A stretch of 64,000 nt of DNA from the NCBI RefSeq assembly GCF_023074075.1, contig NZ_JADPKT010000095.1, positions 62,001 to 126,000 on the forward strand, read 5' to 3'. The notes beneath the pieces were generated by a model that saw only the letters and a list, made by a program, of their open reading frames with translations, made no database searches and was not told where the DNA came from. The position numbers and the translations under genes are program-made. Source of the stretch: Bradyrhizobium sp. 138. GTDB taxonomy: Bacteria; Pseudomonadota; Alphaproteobacteria; Rhizobiales; Xanthobacteraceae. Of this stretch, positions 44,787 through 53,847 are shown piece by piece; within the stretch, counting starts at the first letter, position 1, and each line of letters opens with the position of its first letter.

Positions 44787-44824
44787 CAAGGCACCGTCCG
44801 GATCATCACCTGGGCGGTGCCTTG
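44787..44824 (+). promoter_or_regulatory. Intercistronic stem-loop between dctP and dctQ
   Basis: CAAGGCACCG (44787-44796) and CGGTGCCTTG (44815-44824) form a perfect 10-bp stem with an 18-nt loop, 18 bp after the dctP stop and 43 bp before the dctQ start. No T-run, so it more likely stabilises the dctP message or attenuates than terminates. Confidence 0.65.
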
Positions 44825-44867
44825 TGCTATGTTCAGCTATCCTCTTTTCACCGAGCGGCCGCATCAC

Positions 44868-45536
44868 ATGAGCGTCCAGAGATTACTGCACACGATCGAC
44901 GGCATCTCCACCTGGGTCGGCAAGGCGACCGCCTGGCTGATGATCGTCCTGATGAGCGTCGTCTGTATCGAGGTGTTCAAACGCTATGCCGTGAACATGC
45001 CGACGGCATGGATCTTCGACGCCGAGAACATGCTGTACGGGTCGCTGTTCATGCTGGCCGGCGCCTATACGCTGGCGCAGAACGCCCATGTCCGCGGCGA
45101 CTTCCTGTATTCCTCGATGCGGCCGCGAACGCAGGCCGCGCTCGACCTCATTCTCTACTTCGTCTTCTTCATTCCGGGCATCGCTGCGCTGATCTATGCA
45201 GGCTATTTCTACGCCGCCGATTCCTGGCACATCAACGAGCATTCCAACGTTACGGCGGATGGCCCGCCGGTCTACCACTTCAAGACGGTCATTCCGATCG
45301 CGGGCGCGCTGATCATGCTTCAGGGGATCGGCGAGATCATCCGCTGCATCGCGTGCCTGAAGACCGGCGAATGGCCGAGCCGGCTTGCCGACGTCGCCGA
45401 GACCGACGTCATCGAGGAACAGCTCGCACACTCTGAATTCGTGGACGAGGAATCGCGCAAGCTCGCCATCGAGGGCGCGGCGCGCATCGATGAAATGGCG
45501 CGGCAGCGCGGTATGGGTGGGGACTTGAACACATGA
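44868..45536 (+). CDS. TRAP transporter small permease (DctQ type)
   Basis: A 222-residue inner-membrane protein with four hydrophobic helices and the DctQ-family GSLFMLAGAYTLAQNAHVRGD (in pieces, about 62-82). It has a cytoplasmic tail of about 60 residues. It joins with the large permease downstream. The ATG at 44868 was chosen; the ATG at 44817 would add a non-family stretch. Confidence 0.88.
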   Translation: MSVQRLLHTIDGISTWVGKATAWLMIVLMSVVCIEVFKRYAVNMPTAWIFDAENMLYGSLFMLAGAYTLAQNAHVRGDFLYSSMRPRTQAALDLILYFVFFIPGIAALIYAGYFYAADSWHINEHSNVTADGPPVYHFKTVIPIAGALIMLQGIGEIIRCIACLKTGEWPSRLADVAETDVIEEQLAHSEFVDEESRKLAIEGAARIDEMARQRGMGGDLNT

Positions 45537-47281
45537 GCGACCCGGCACTTGGCCTGTTGATGCTGACGCTCATCGTCGTCGTCATCATGATGGGCTTTGC
45601 TACGGCCTTCACGCTGATGGGCCTCGGCATGTTCTTTGGCTTCATCGCCTTCTACGACCCGTCGCAGAGCTGGACGCACAACAAGGTTTTCGAGCTGATG
45701 GTCCAACGCACCTACGGTGCGATGACCAATGACGTCCTGATTTCCATCCCGTTGTTCGTGCTGATGGGCTACGTGATGGAGCGCGGCGCGCTGGTCGACA
45801 AGATGTTCTATTCGATCCAGCTCGCCTTCCGCCGCCTGCCTGCCTCGCTCGCCGTTGCGACCCTGATCGTCTGCACGTTCTGGGGCATCGCCTCCGGGCT
45901 CGTCGGTGCGGTGGTGGTGCTGATGGGCGTGATCGCCTTCAACCCGATGCTGCGCGCCGGCTATGACGTGAAACTCGCCTCCGGCGTCATCACCGCAGGC
46001 GGCACGCTCGGCATCCTGATCCCGCCGTCGGTGATGATCATCGTCTATGCCGCGGTCGCCGGCCAGTCCGTGGTCAAGCTTTACGCGGCGGCGATGTTCC
46101 CGGGCTTCTTCCTGGCGCTCCTCTATCTCGTCTATGTCATCGGCTGGGCGATGATTAACCCGAAGATCGCCCCGCCGCTGCCGGAGGAACAGACCCGCGT
46201 CCCGCTGCCTGAATGGATCAAGAAGTTCGCGACACTGTATTCGCCGAATCTGTTCGTCGGCCTGTTCAAGGCGCTGTTGTCGCCCGCAAAGGCCATGACG
46301 CTCGAGATCGACGGCAAGCCGGTGGGCTATGGCGCGATCATGAAGCACTTCCTCATTTCGCTGGTGCCGTTGCTGCTGACCGTCATCACACTCGGCACGG
46401 TCTGGTGGTATGTCGTGATCCACCAGCAGGCCGGCGCGGCGAGCGAGGCCATCGAAGGCCTGCAGCAGCTCGGCAGCGCGGTCGAGACGAAAGAGCTGTC
46501 CCCGGCCCAAAAGGGACCGGACACCCAGTTCTATATCTGGTTCGCGATATCGGCGGCCGTTTTGGCGGCATGGACCGTGCGCTCTTATTTGCGCATGGAC
46601 GGCGAGCGCTTCGAAGTGCTGAAGCTCGTGACTTCGTCGGTGATGCCGCTGGGTATTCTCACCGTCGTGGTGCTGGGCGTGATCCTGTTCGGCATCACGA
46701 CCGCAACCGAATCCGCCGGCGTCGGCGCCGCCGGCGCCTTCATCCTTGCCTTCCACGCCCGCACGCTCGACTGGAAGCGCACCAAGGAAGCAGTGTTCCT
46801 GACCGCGAAGACGACCGCGATGGTGTGCTGGCTGTTCGTCGGCTCCGCGCTGTTCTCGGCGGTGTTCGCCATCCTCGGCGGTCAGGCGCTGCTGGAAAGC
46901 TGGGTGCTCTCGCTCAACATGTCGCCGGTGCAGTTCATGATCCTGTCGCAGGCGATCATCTTCATCCTCGGCTGGCCGCTGGAATGGACCGAGATCATCA
47001 TCATCTTCGTGCCGATCTTCCTGCCGATGCTGAAGCATTTCGGCATCGACCCGGTGCTGTGGGGCGTGCTGGTGTTCGTGAACCTGCAGGCGGCGTTCCT
47101 GTCGCCGCCGGTGGCGATGTCCGCGTTCTACCTCAAAGGCGTCGCACCGAAGCATGTCACGCTGAACCAGATCTTTTCGGGCATGATGCCCTACATGCTG
47201 ATCGTGATCCTCTGCATGGTGATCATGTATCTCTGGCCCGGCATGACGCTGTGGCTGCCGAACTATCTGTACGGAAGTTGA
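45533..47281 (+). CDS. TRAP transporter large permease (DctM type) with central insertion
   Basis: A 582-residue inner-membrane protein with many helices. DctM motifs include ASGLVGAVVVLMGVIAF, GGTLGILIPPSVMIIVYA and ATESAGVGAAGAF. The start overlaps the dctQ stop (ATGA), so translation is coupled. Typical DctM proteins have about 430 residues; the extra 150 residues lie between about 210 and 360 and include a charged segment plus extra helices, an uncommon but known long form. Last gene of the operon. Confidence 0.9.
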   Translation: MSDPALGLLMLTLIVVVIMMGFATAFTLMGLGMFFGFIAFYDPSQSWTHNKVFELMVQRTYGAMTNDVLISIPLFVLMGYVMERGALVDKMFYSIQLAFRRLPASLAVATLIVCTFWGIASGLVGAVVVLMGVIAFNPMLRAGYDVKLASGVITAGGTLGILIPPSVMIIVYAAVAGQSVVKLYAAAMFPGFFLALLYLVYVIGWAMINPKIAPPLPEEQTRVPLPEWIKKFATLYSPNLFVGLFKALLSPAKAMTLEIDGKPVGYGAIMKHFLISLVPLLLTVITLGTVWWYVVIHQQAGAASEAIEGLQQLGSAVETKELSPAQKGPDTQFYIWFAISAAVLAAWTVRSYLRMDGERFEVLKLVTSSVMPLGILTVVVLGVILFGITTATESAGVGAAGAFILAFHARTLDWKRTKEAVFLTAKTTAMVCWLFVGSALFSAVFAILGGQALLESWVLSLNMSPVQFMILSQAIIFILGWPLEWTEIIIIFVPIFLPMLKHFGIDPVLWGVLVFVNLQAAFLSPPVAMSAFYLKGVAPKHVTLNQIFSGMMPYMLIVILCMVIMYLWPGMTLWLPNYLYGS

Positions 47282-47318
47282 GGCAAAGCGGGGAGCATCG
47301 GGCGCTTGTCACACGGAG

Positions 47319-47356
47319 TGGTGCCCAGGGAGGGAATCATATGCAACCACCGACAC
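47319..47356. other. tRNA-Phe 3'-end-like fragment (possible distal att site)
   Basis: TGGTGCCCAGGGAGGGAATC followed by AACCACCGACAC closely resembles the first 33 bases (plus strand) of the tRNA-Phe gene at 56104-56179, in the same orientation. This is a degenerate direct repeat of the tRNA 3' end and could mark the far end of an integrated island. Confidence 0.6.
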
Positions 47357-47717
47357 GAAGAACCGCTGTTTGTGCTTAATATGGTGGCGTGAGCGCTTGG
47401 CATAGTGGCGGAGGTCGGCTGCAGCGCCATCGCAGGAGCTCTGTTTTCCTGTTGGAGGGGCAGCCTAACTCGCGAGGCCGAACCGGGCTTTTGGCCGACG
47501 ATCACGCAGACGACATTTAATAAGTGACCCCTGGGAAAGGCGTTTCACTTCCGGACAGTGATTGGCCGAAAGATTATTTCGGCTGGCCGTGTGGGATGAC
47601 TGTTGCCTTCTTCTCCTGCGTTATTCGCGCGAGTAAGCAAATGGATGAAATTGCGCGAGCGCGGACAGCATGGCAGCGAACCGCCCCCCTGGCTGAGAGC
47701 CGATCGTCGCAGGCGAC
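47357..47717. other. Gene-free stretch with GNAT-tail-like repeat
   Basis: The part up to about 47460 is similar to the tail of the GNAT remnant at 50440-50540 (with gaps). The rest shows no supported gene; short reading frames on both strands look like noise. Confidence 0.5.
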
Positions 47718-48551
47718 TTACGTCATTTCCAGCCCGCGCCAAAAGTCGATGACGGCGGCAACGATCGCTTCGGGCGCGTCCTCCTGGACGAGGTGGCTGG
47801 CGTCGGCGATGACGGTGAACGATGCGTGAGGAATGCGGCGGACGAGTTCCTCACCATCTCTTAGCGGAATGAACCCGTCTTCGGCGCCCCATAAGACGGC
47901 GACCGGGCACCGAATTTCACCGTATCGTCCTTCCACCTCCTCCGAGTACCTATCGTCCATTTGCGCGATCTGCCGCCAGAAGGCCTTTTGCCCCTCTTCG
48001 CCCAGCCATGGCTCAAGGTACCGCCGCATTTCCTGTTGGCGCAGGCCGTGCTTCGTAGCAGCGCTGATGTAGGCGCGCAGGATCGCCTCATGGATGTACG
48101 CGGGCAAACCGGAGAACACCTCCGGATGCGCCTTCGCCGCCTGGACGAGCGCTGACCCTTGCGGGCTGATCGCGACCGGATCGATCAGGACGAGGCTGCG
48201 GTAATCGACCCCGTCCAAAAGGTGCGCGCGCAGCACGGCCGAACCGCCGAAGTCGTGGGCGATGACGTCGGGCCGGTCGATGTTCCAGTGGCCCACAAGC
48301 GCCGCAAACAGCCTGTTCTGGATGCCGTGCAGGACGTCGGCATCGGGCTTGGCCGATTGGCCGAAGCCCAGAAGGTCATAGTAGAAGATGCGCCGGTGCC
48401 GGGCGAGCCATGGCGCGATCCGGCGCCATTCGCGCGAGGAGAAGGGCGAGCCGTGCATCACAACGGCCGGCGGCCCCTCGCCGATTGCGCCCCAGGCAAT
48501 CGCGTGTCCCTCGAACGAAAATCGCTCCGGTAGAGTCCATCGTGTCGTCAT
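47718..48551 (-). CDS. Alpha/beta hydrolase, haloalkane-dehalogenase-like (Asp nucleophile)
   Basis: A 277-residue cytoplasmic hydrolase. The nucleophile elbow IAHDFGGSAV has Asp at D100, the acid is D225 (WGAEDGFIP) and the base H253 (ADASHLVQED), the triad layout of haloalkane dehalogenases and epoxide hydrolases. The oxyanion segment MHGSPFSSREW is present (HGSP rather than HGWP/HGNP). The substrate is unknown. It starts the island-like region, transcribed opposite to the dctPQM operon. Confidence 0.85.
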   Translation of the reverse strand: MTTRWTLPERFSFEGHAIAWGAIGEGPPAVVMHGSPFSSREWRRIAPWLARHRRIFYYDLLGFGQSAKPDADVLHGIQNRLFAALVGHWNIDRPDVIAHDFGGSAVLRAHLLDGVDYRSLVLIDPVAISPQGSALVQAAKAHPEVFSGLPAYIHEAILRAYISAATKHGLRQQEMRRYLEPWLGEEGQKAFWRQIAQMDDRYSEEVEGRYGEIRCPVAVLWGAEDGFIPLRDGEELVRRIPHASFTVIADASHLVQEDAPEAIVAAVIDFWRGLEMT

Positions 48552-48987
48552 CGTTCCTCCGGATCCATCAGCCGCCGCTCATTGGGTGGCGCCGAGAGTC
48601 GCTGCCCAATCCCGAAGATCGACGACGAGGTCCGGCACCTCCGGGAGCAACTGAGGGAAAGCGGTTGTCAAGCATTGGCAGTCCTGAAGCGTCGATCGGG
48701 ATGCGGCTGGTTGTCGGCCTTCGGGATCGGTTCGGTGAACTCGAGTGGAAACAGGCAGCGCTATGTTGCGCGCTTGGCCTGGTGATGGAGCGAACGCTGT
48801 TTCAACGGATCTCTTGCCCACGCGTTCCTGAGCAGGGCCGCGAACTCATGGCAGGCATCGGATAGTCGCCGGGTGCCGGAACCATGGAAGCCAAGCCCAG
48901 TTGGGCCGGATCGGCTGCACGATTCTCTCGTGCCAAAAGGTGCGATCCTTCAGGAAATCGTCGCCTTTGAACAAGATGGATCGCCTC
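48552..48987. other. Gene-free stretch
   Basis: This 436-bp gap separates two divergently transcribed alpha/beta-hydrolase genes and must hold both promoters. Short frames on both strands show no recognisable domain; possible gene debris. Confidence 0.4.
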
Positions 48988-49983
48988 ATGAGACGCTCGC
49001 TGAGTTCCCTGCTGTCAGCACTGGGAATTGCATTTTCTCTCGGTATTTCCTGCGCGCTGGCGCAGGACGTTCCATCCTCACTGGCCTCGCGCACCGGCCT
49101 GCCGGCCAACTTTGAACGGACCTTCACCCATGGCTTTGCCACAACAAACGGTGTGCGACTGCACTATGTGATCGGTGGCCCGGTCGATGGCGACCTGATC
49201 GTTCTGCTGCATGGTTGGCCCCAGACTTGGTACACATGGCGGAACGTCATGCCTGCGCTTGCGCAGGCCGGACATCGTGTCGTCGCCGTGGACTACCGCG
49301 GCGCCGGAGAGTCGGAAAAGCCGCAGAGCGGCTACGATAAAGCGACAATGGCCGCCGATATCCGCGCGCTGGTTCACGAGTTGGGCGGAACCGGCGTCAA
49401 CCTTGTCGGCCGCGACATTGGAGTGATGGTCGCCTATGCCTATGCCGCGCAATGGCCGGACGAGGTCGTCAGGCTCGCAATGCTCGATGTACCGGTGCCG
49501 GCCACGCGGGTGTGGGACGAGGCGAAGCACAAGCCGGATCCCGAGCTCTGGCATTTCGGCCTGCACCAGCAGCGCGATATCGCCGAGCTGCTCGTGAGCG
49601 GACATGAGCAAGCGTACATCTCGGACTTCTACAAAAAGAGGCTTGCGGCGCCTGTTGCGGACGAGGATATCGCAGTCTATGCGCGCGCCTATGCAGCCCC
49701 CGGCGGCCTTCGGGCGGGGTTCGAGCTCTATCGGGCTTTTCCCGAGGATGAGCAGCACTTCAAGCAATTCATGCAGAAGAAGCTGCCGATGCCCGTGCTG
49801 GCGCTGGCTGGCGACAAGAGCAACGGCTGGGCGGAAACGGAAATGGCCAAGGAGCTCGCGACCAATGTGCGAGGCGGGGTCGCACCGGATACCGGCCACT
49901 GGTTGCCGGATGAGAATCCGACCTTTGTCTCACAGCAACTGCTGACCTTCTTTGGTGGCGGGACAATCGGCAAGACAAGATAG
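48988..49983 (+). CDS. Exported alpha/beta hydrolase, epoxide-hydrolase-like
   Basis: A 331-residue protein with an N-terminal signal peptide (MRRSLSSLLSALG to about CALAQD, residue 27). The oxyanion motif LLHGWPQTWYTW and the nucleophile elbow VGRDIGVM with Asp at D143 fit epoxide hydrolases and fluoroacetate-dehalogenase-like enzymes; the base His is in APDTGHWLPDENP. Export is unusual for this family but seen in some. An in-frame ATG at 48976 is the alternative start. Confidence 0.85.
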   Translation: MRRSLSSLLSALGIAFSLGISCALAQDVPSSLASRTGLPANFERTFTHGFATTNGVRLHYVIGGPVDGDLIVLLHGWPQTWYTWRNVMPALAQAGHRVVAVDYRGAGESEKPQSGYDKATMAADIRALVHELGGTGVNLVGRDIGVMVAYAYAAQWPDEVVRLAMLDVPVPATRVWDEAKHKPDPELWHFGLHQQRDIAELLVSGHEQAYISDFYKKRLAAPVADEDIAVYARAYAAPGGLRAGFELYRAFPEDEQHFKQFMQKKLPMPVLALAGDKSNGWAETEMAKELATNVRGGVAPDTGHWLPDENPTFVSQQLLTFFGGGTIGKTR

Positions 49984-50420
49984 GCCACGATGGGATGACC
50001 AACCAATCGAGCCTCGTGGCCTGATGGTCATGAATACTGGCACAAGGGCAACGCACGTTGACGAACTCGGCGCAAATGATCTCGTATGATTCTCTTTGGA
50101 AATGGCTATGTCCTTTTGGAACGGACTTTCCATTATGGCGTTGATGTTGCGAGCGGTATGACGAAGGAGAAATCCCAAGGAAATATCAGCTCAAAGCCCC
50201 GTCAGTTACCTCGGTGACTGGCGGGGTTTTTGGTCGGGAGACAGCGGAGCGAGCCCTCCCGAAAATATTTCTTATCGTCAGAACTTTCCGCCGTAGGCCG
50301 CCCCAGAGCGCTGCTCGTCACGAGCACAAATCGATCTCGGCCAAGCGCCTACACGATGCTATCGCACAAAATCGTGGTCCCCAGTGCGGAAGAGCGTAGA
50401 TTTGGTCCCCAGGGAGGGAA
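49984..50420. other. Gene-free stretch with an orphan terminator
   Basis: No gene is supported in this 437-bp part. It contains the strong terminator at 50194-50231 and the tRNA-like fragment at 50403. Confidence 0.5.
50194..50231 (+). terminator. Strong rho-independent terminator
   Basis: GCCCCGTCAGTTAC and GTGACTGGCGGGGT form a 14-bp stem with a mismatch or two and a 4-nt loop (CTCG), followed by a run of T. It is 211 bp after the epoxide-hydrolase stop, too far for a simple 3' end, so a small RNA ending here is possible. Confidence 0.75.
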
Positions 50421-50440
50421 TCATACGCAATCACCGATAC
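50403..50440. other. tRNA-Phe-like fragment, internal copy
   Basis: TGGTCCCCAGGGAGGGAATC then AATCACCGATAC resembles the fragment at 47319 and the tRNA-Phe 3' end. The similarity with the 47319 copy continues for about 130 bp. Confidence 0.55.
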
Positions 50441-50745
50441 GACGAACTGCTGTTTGTCCTTCGTATCGTGGCGTGAGCGCGGCGGCGGAGGTTCGCTGCA
50501 TCGCGAAACCCACTATTGCGCGAGCCCTGTTTGCCGCGATGTCGGCGATCGACATGAAAGGGACGAGCGGACCGTCCTTTGAAGGAATGAACCCGCGTCG
50601 CCCCCAGAACGCAGCAGCTTCGGCGTCAACCGCGTTGACAATCAGCGCGCGCCTGCGATGAATCCTGCAGCCGTGACGCAGCGCTGCAACGCATGTTTGA
50701 GCAGGCCGGTGCCAACGCCTCTGCCGGTCCAGCGCCTATATGCTG
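50421..50745 (-). pseudogene. Truncated, frameshifted GNAT acetyltransferase (TacT-like)
   Basis: Minus-strand translation gives TGRGVGTGLLKHALQRCVTA, the acetyl-CoA loop of a GNAT, then after a one-base loss RALIVNAVDAEAAAFWGRRG and FIPSKDGPLVPFMSIADIAA. This matches the C-terminal half of TacT-like toxin acetyltransferases (partner of DUF1778 antitoxins). The 5' half and the antitoxin are missing and the frame is broken. Confidence 0.7.
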
Positions 50746-50776
50746 CTTACCGTGACTGCGACCAGTGCGCATCGGG

Positions 50777-51178
50777 TTATCGGGGTGCCGTTTCGCCAGA
50801 TCGATTGACGTCGGTCTTTGCAAAGTCCTCGCCCTTGAACAGCAGCGGTTCGCCACGGGTCACCGCCAGCGCATAGGAAAAGCAGTCGCCGTAATTCAGG
50901 GCGGCGTGATGCCCTTTGCCGTAGCGACGCCAGGCGCGCCGCGCCGCATCGGCCTGTTCGACATTGACGGGGACGATCTCGGCGCCGATCTTGAGCAGCC
51001 AAAGGTCAAACTCGCGGCTGCCCGCGTCACCCAACCGCGTCTCGAGCACCATCGCCGCTTCGAGCACGGTCGCTGCAGAGATCAACCGGACAGGATCATC
51101 GGCAATTCGTAGTTCGATCTCTGACGCATCGGGCTCGTTGAGAGCAATTGCGACGATCGCCGATGTGTCGATCACCAT
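50777..51178 (-). CDS. vapC: VapC-family PIN-domain toxin
   Basis: A 133-residue metal-dependent ribonuclease toxin. The PIN acidic residues are D4 (MVIDTSAIV), E40 (TVLEAAMVLE), D98 (LNYGDCFSYALA) and D118 (FKGEDFAKTD). VapC toxins typically cut tRNA or rRNA. The start overlaps the stop of vapB by one base (TGATG), so the antitoxin and toxin are translated together. The C-terminus (TDVNRSGETAPR) is slightly extended. Confidence 0.92.
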   Translation of the reverse strand: MVIDTSAIVAIALNEPDASEIELRIADDPVRLISAATVLEAAMVLETRLGDAGSREFDLWLLKIGAEIVPVNVEQADAARRAWRRYGKGHHAALNYGDCFSYALAVTRGEPLLFKGEDFAKTDVNRSGETAPR

Positions 51179-51432
51179 CAGCGTGGCAATCCGTGCGCGT
51201 CATATCCGAGAATTTCTTCTGGCGTCCGGTCATCCACAACCGACATTGCACTCCAGCGCCGACGGATTTCGGCCATATCCTCTAATAGAGTGGCTTTACG
51301 GGATTGGCCGCCGATGCGGCGCAGTCGCTCCTCGATGGCACGTTTGGTTGCGGTCGTGATGTTCTCGCCGGTGAGCCGCGCCAGGCTCTTGGCCAAGCGT
51401 TCGGTTTCAGGGTCCTTTATGCTCAAAGCCAT
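51178..51432 (-). CDS. vapB: VapB-family antitoxin
   Basis: An 84-residue antitoxin. It opens with MALSIKDPETERLAKSLARL and TTATKRAIEERLRRI, the type II VapB (transcription-factor-like) DNA-binding part; the C-terminal DMAEIRRRWSAM and DDRTPEEILGYDAHGLPR would bind and block VapC. Such pairs repress their own promoter, which would lie just upstream of 51432. Confidence 0.9.
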   Translation of the reverse strand: MALSIKDPETERLAKSLARLTGENITTATKRAIEERLRRIGGQSRKATLLEDMAEIRRRWSAMSVVDDRTPEEILGYDAHGLPR

Positions 51433-51523
51433 AACAGGTTCCTTGGTTCCTGATTAGGCGTCTTCTACCTATGTGTCATACGAGTCAACCTGACCCCAAT
51501 CGGACAGCTTGCTTGGAGTTACC

Positions 51524-53806
51524 ATGTCGTCGATCGGCACCAAATTGCTCAACAGCCTCCGTTCCGTTGAGCGTTCCGGCGACTTTTGCGTCGGCGGAAT
51601 TCGGGAGATCTTCATGCCGACGATCGATGTCGACGGCGTGGGCAGGATCGCCTTTCCAATCCTGCCTGTCCAGGCCGAGCGGCTGGTCGCAATCGCCGAG
51701 GCGGCCCCCTACGGGCGGGGCGAGGAGACCGTCGTCGATCGCGACGTCAGGAGAACTTGGCAGGTCGATCCCGCCAAGGTTCGGATCGGTGGGCGTCACT
51801 GGGAGAAGACGCTAGCCGACCTCGTCGCTGACATAGCCCGCGGGCTCGGCGTGAGCGAACCGGTGGCAGCCGACTTCTATAAGCTTCTTGTCTACGATAC
51901 CGGAGGCTTCTTCGTCGACCATCGGGATACCGAGAAGGCCGCCGGCATGTTCGCGACGATGGTGCTCACGCTGCCCTCGACCCATGATGGCGGCGAATTG
52001 ATCGTCAAGCATCTCGGCCGGGAGACGGTGCTCGACCTGCGTCCAAACGAGCCCTCGGAGATCGGTTTTGCCGCCTTCTATGCCGACTGCGTCCATGAGG
52101 TGCGACCCGTCACGGCCGGATTTCGCCTGACCCTCGTCTATAATCTGCGCTTCGTCGGCAAGGGACGCACGCTGAAGGCGCCCGACTATCGCGCAGAGCA
52201 CGACCGCGTGGTGGAGTTGCTGCGGGGCTGGGCGAGCGCTGACGACGAGCCCGATAAGCTGGTCCTGCCGTTGGAGCATGTTTATACGCCGGCGGAGTTG
52301 TCGTTCAGCGCCCTCAAGGGTGCCGATGCGGGTGTGGCGTCCGTGCTGGTCAAGGCCGCCGCGGAGGCCGATTGCGATCTCCACCTCGCCCTCGTGTCGA
52401 TCGAGGAGAGCGGCAGCGCCGAAGATACCGGATATTATGGCCGTCGCCGCTGGAGTCGGGACGAGGAAGACGACGAAGACGAAAAATTCGAGGTTGTCGA
52501 GGTCTTCGACCGGGTGCTGGTCCTGTCCGAGTGGCGCCGTCCGGACGGCGGCGAGGCTCGGTTCAGCGATTTTCCATTCGCCGAGGACGAGCTGTGCCCG
52601 GCAGACGCGTTTGATGATCGAACGCCGGACGAGCAGCATTTTCACGAGGCGACGGGTAACGAAGGCGCGTCCTTCGAGCGTACCTATCGCCGCGCCGGCT
52701 TCGTGCTGTGGCCGGCGGCGCGGAGGCTCGCGGTGTTGAATCAGGCCGGCCTCGATACGACGCTGCCCGCTCTGGAAGGTCTGACGGCGCGCTGGGAGGC
52801 AAGCAAGGCATCGATGCAGTCGCCATTGTGGCGCGAGGCCGATGAGCTTTCGGGGCACATGCTGCGCTCTTGGTCTCGCGCGTCATGGCGAGCGGACGGC
52901 GACGCCGAAGCTGGCCGGATGCTCGATTTGCAGGTCCGTCTCGGCAACGTGGCACGCATCGATGCGTTTCTCGCCGAACTGTCCGCCGAAGGTCATTACG
53001 CCGCGTCCGACAACGGCGCGATTGTGCGCGCCGTCGCCCTTCTTCCGGCTCCGCGTGCAACGGAGTTGCTGATCAGGATTGTCAGGCGTAACGCTCCGGC
53101 CCATCTTGGCGCCTGCGCCGATCTGCTGCTGCGCTGCGTCGCGGCGCCGACGGGCGTAACGGGCGACCTGGGGCAGATCGGCGCAGCCTTGATCGACGTC
53201 TTGCCGGATGACCCGACCCGGCCGAAACCGGTCGAGCCTTGGCAGGCCGATCCTTGGCAGCGTGCAAAAGCCGTGAAGCCCGCCTTCGTCGTCGATCTTC
53301 TGACGGCGACGAGCCGGATCGATGCAGGGCTCGCGGCGCGTGCGATCGCGAACCTGCTGGCCTCGCCAGAGACGTACAAGCCGGACGACGTGCTGGTCCC
53401 CGCCGCTCGCGCCTTTGCCAAGATGGCAAAGAGCACGGCGTGGCCGGCAGTGGTGCGGCTGCGCGAGGCGTCTCTCGCCCATTTACGTGGGCGCGTCGCC
53501 CTGCCGCTGGAGGCGCCACGGGACTGGACCAGGGCCAACCCGCTCAAATGCACCTGCGCTGACTGCCGTGGGCTGGGCGCGTTCCTGGTTGCGCCGGATC
53601 AACAGCAATGGCGCCTGAAGGCGGTCCAGGATCGGCGGAGCCATGTCGAGCAAAGCGTCCGGAGTGCTGTGTGCGACCTTGACCTCACGACCGAAAGGCG
53701 TGGCAGCCCCCACACGCTGGTCGCCACCAAGAATCAGGCGAGCTACGAACGACGCGCAAAACAGCGTCGGCAGGATCTGGAGCATGTGTCGGCGCTGGGG
53801 GGATGA
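51524..53806 (+). CDS. Large 2-oxoglutarate/Fe(II) dioxygenase-domain protein
   Basis: A 760-residue protein. An N-terminal prolyl-4-hydroxylase-type 2OG-Fe(II) oxygenase domain (about residues 35-210) has the iron triad H133-x-D135 (FFVDHRDTEKA) and H191 (DCVHEVRPV), and the 2-oxoglutarate-binding R201 (GFRLTLVYNL). The next 550 residues are helical with no domain that I know, with an acidic stretch (about 310-325: DEEDDEDEKFE). Such proteins may hydroxylate a protein. A GGAG site precedes the ATG at 51524. Confidence 0.8.
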   Translation: MSSIGTKLLNSLRSVERSGDFCVGGIREIFMPTIDVDGVGRIAFPILPVQAERLVAIAEAAPYGRGEETVVDRDVRRTWQVDPAKVRIGGRHWEKTLADLVADIARGLGVSEPVAADFYKLLVYDTGGFFVDHRDTEKAAGMFATMVLTLPSTHDGGELIVKHLGRETVLDLRPNEPSEIGFAAFYADCVHEVRPVTAGFRLTLVYNLRFVGKGRTLKAPDYRAEHDRVVELLRGWASADDEPDKLVLPLEHVYTPAELSFSALKGADAGVASVLVKAAAEADCDLHLALVSIEESGSAEDTGYYGRRRWSRDEEDDEDEKFEVVEVFDRVLVLSEWRRPDGGEARFSDFPFAEDELCPADAFDDRTPDEQHFHEATGNEGASFERTYRRAGFVLWPAARRLAVLNQAGLDTTLPALEGLTARWEASKASMQSPLWREADELSGHMLRSWSRASWRADGDAEAGRMLDLQVRLGNVARIDAFLAELSAEGHYAASDNGAIVRAVALLPAPRATELLIRIVRRNAPAHLGACADLLLRCVAAPTGVTGDLGQIGAALIDVLPDDPTRPKPVEPWQADPWQRAKAVKPAFVVDLLTATSRIDAGLAARAIANLLASPETYKPDDVLVPAARAFAKMAKSTAWPAVVRLREASLAHLRGRVALPLEAPRDWTRANPLKCTCADCRGLGAFLVAPDQQQWRLKAVQDRRSHVEQSVRSAVCDLDLTTERRGSPHTLVATKNQASYERRAKQRRQDLEHVSALGG

Positions 53807-53847
53807 TGTTGGCCTTGCAACGCATGGAATAGCGGGTTCGACTGCAC

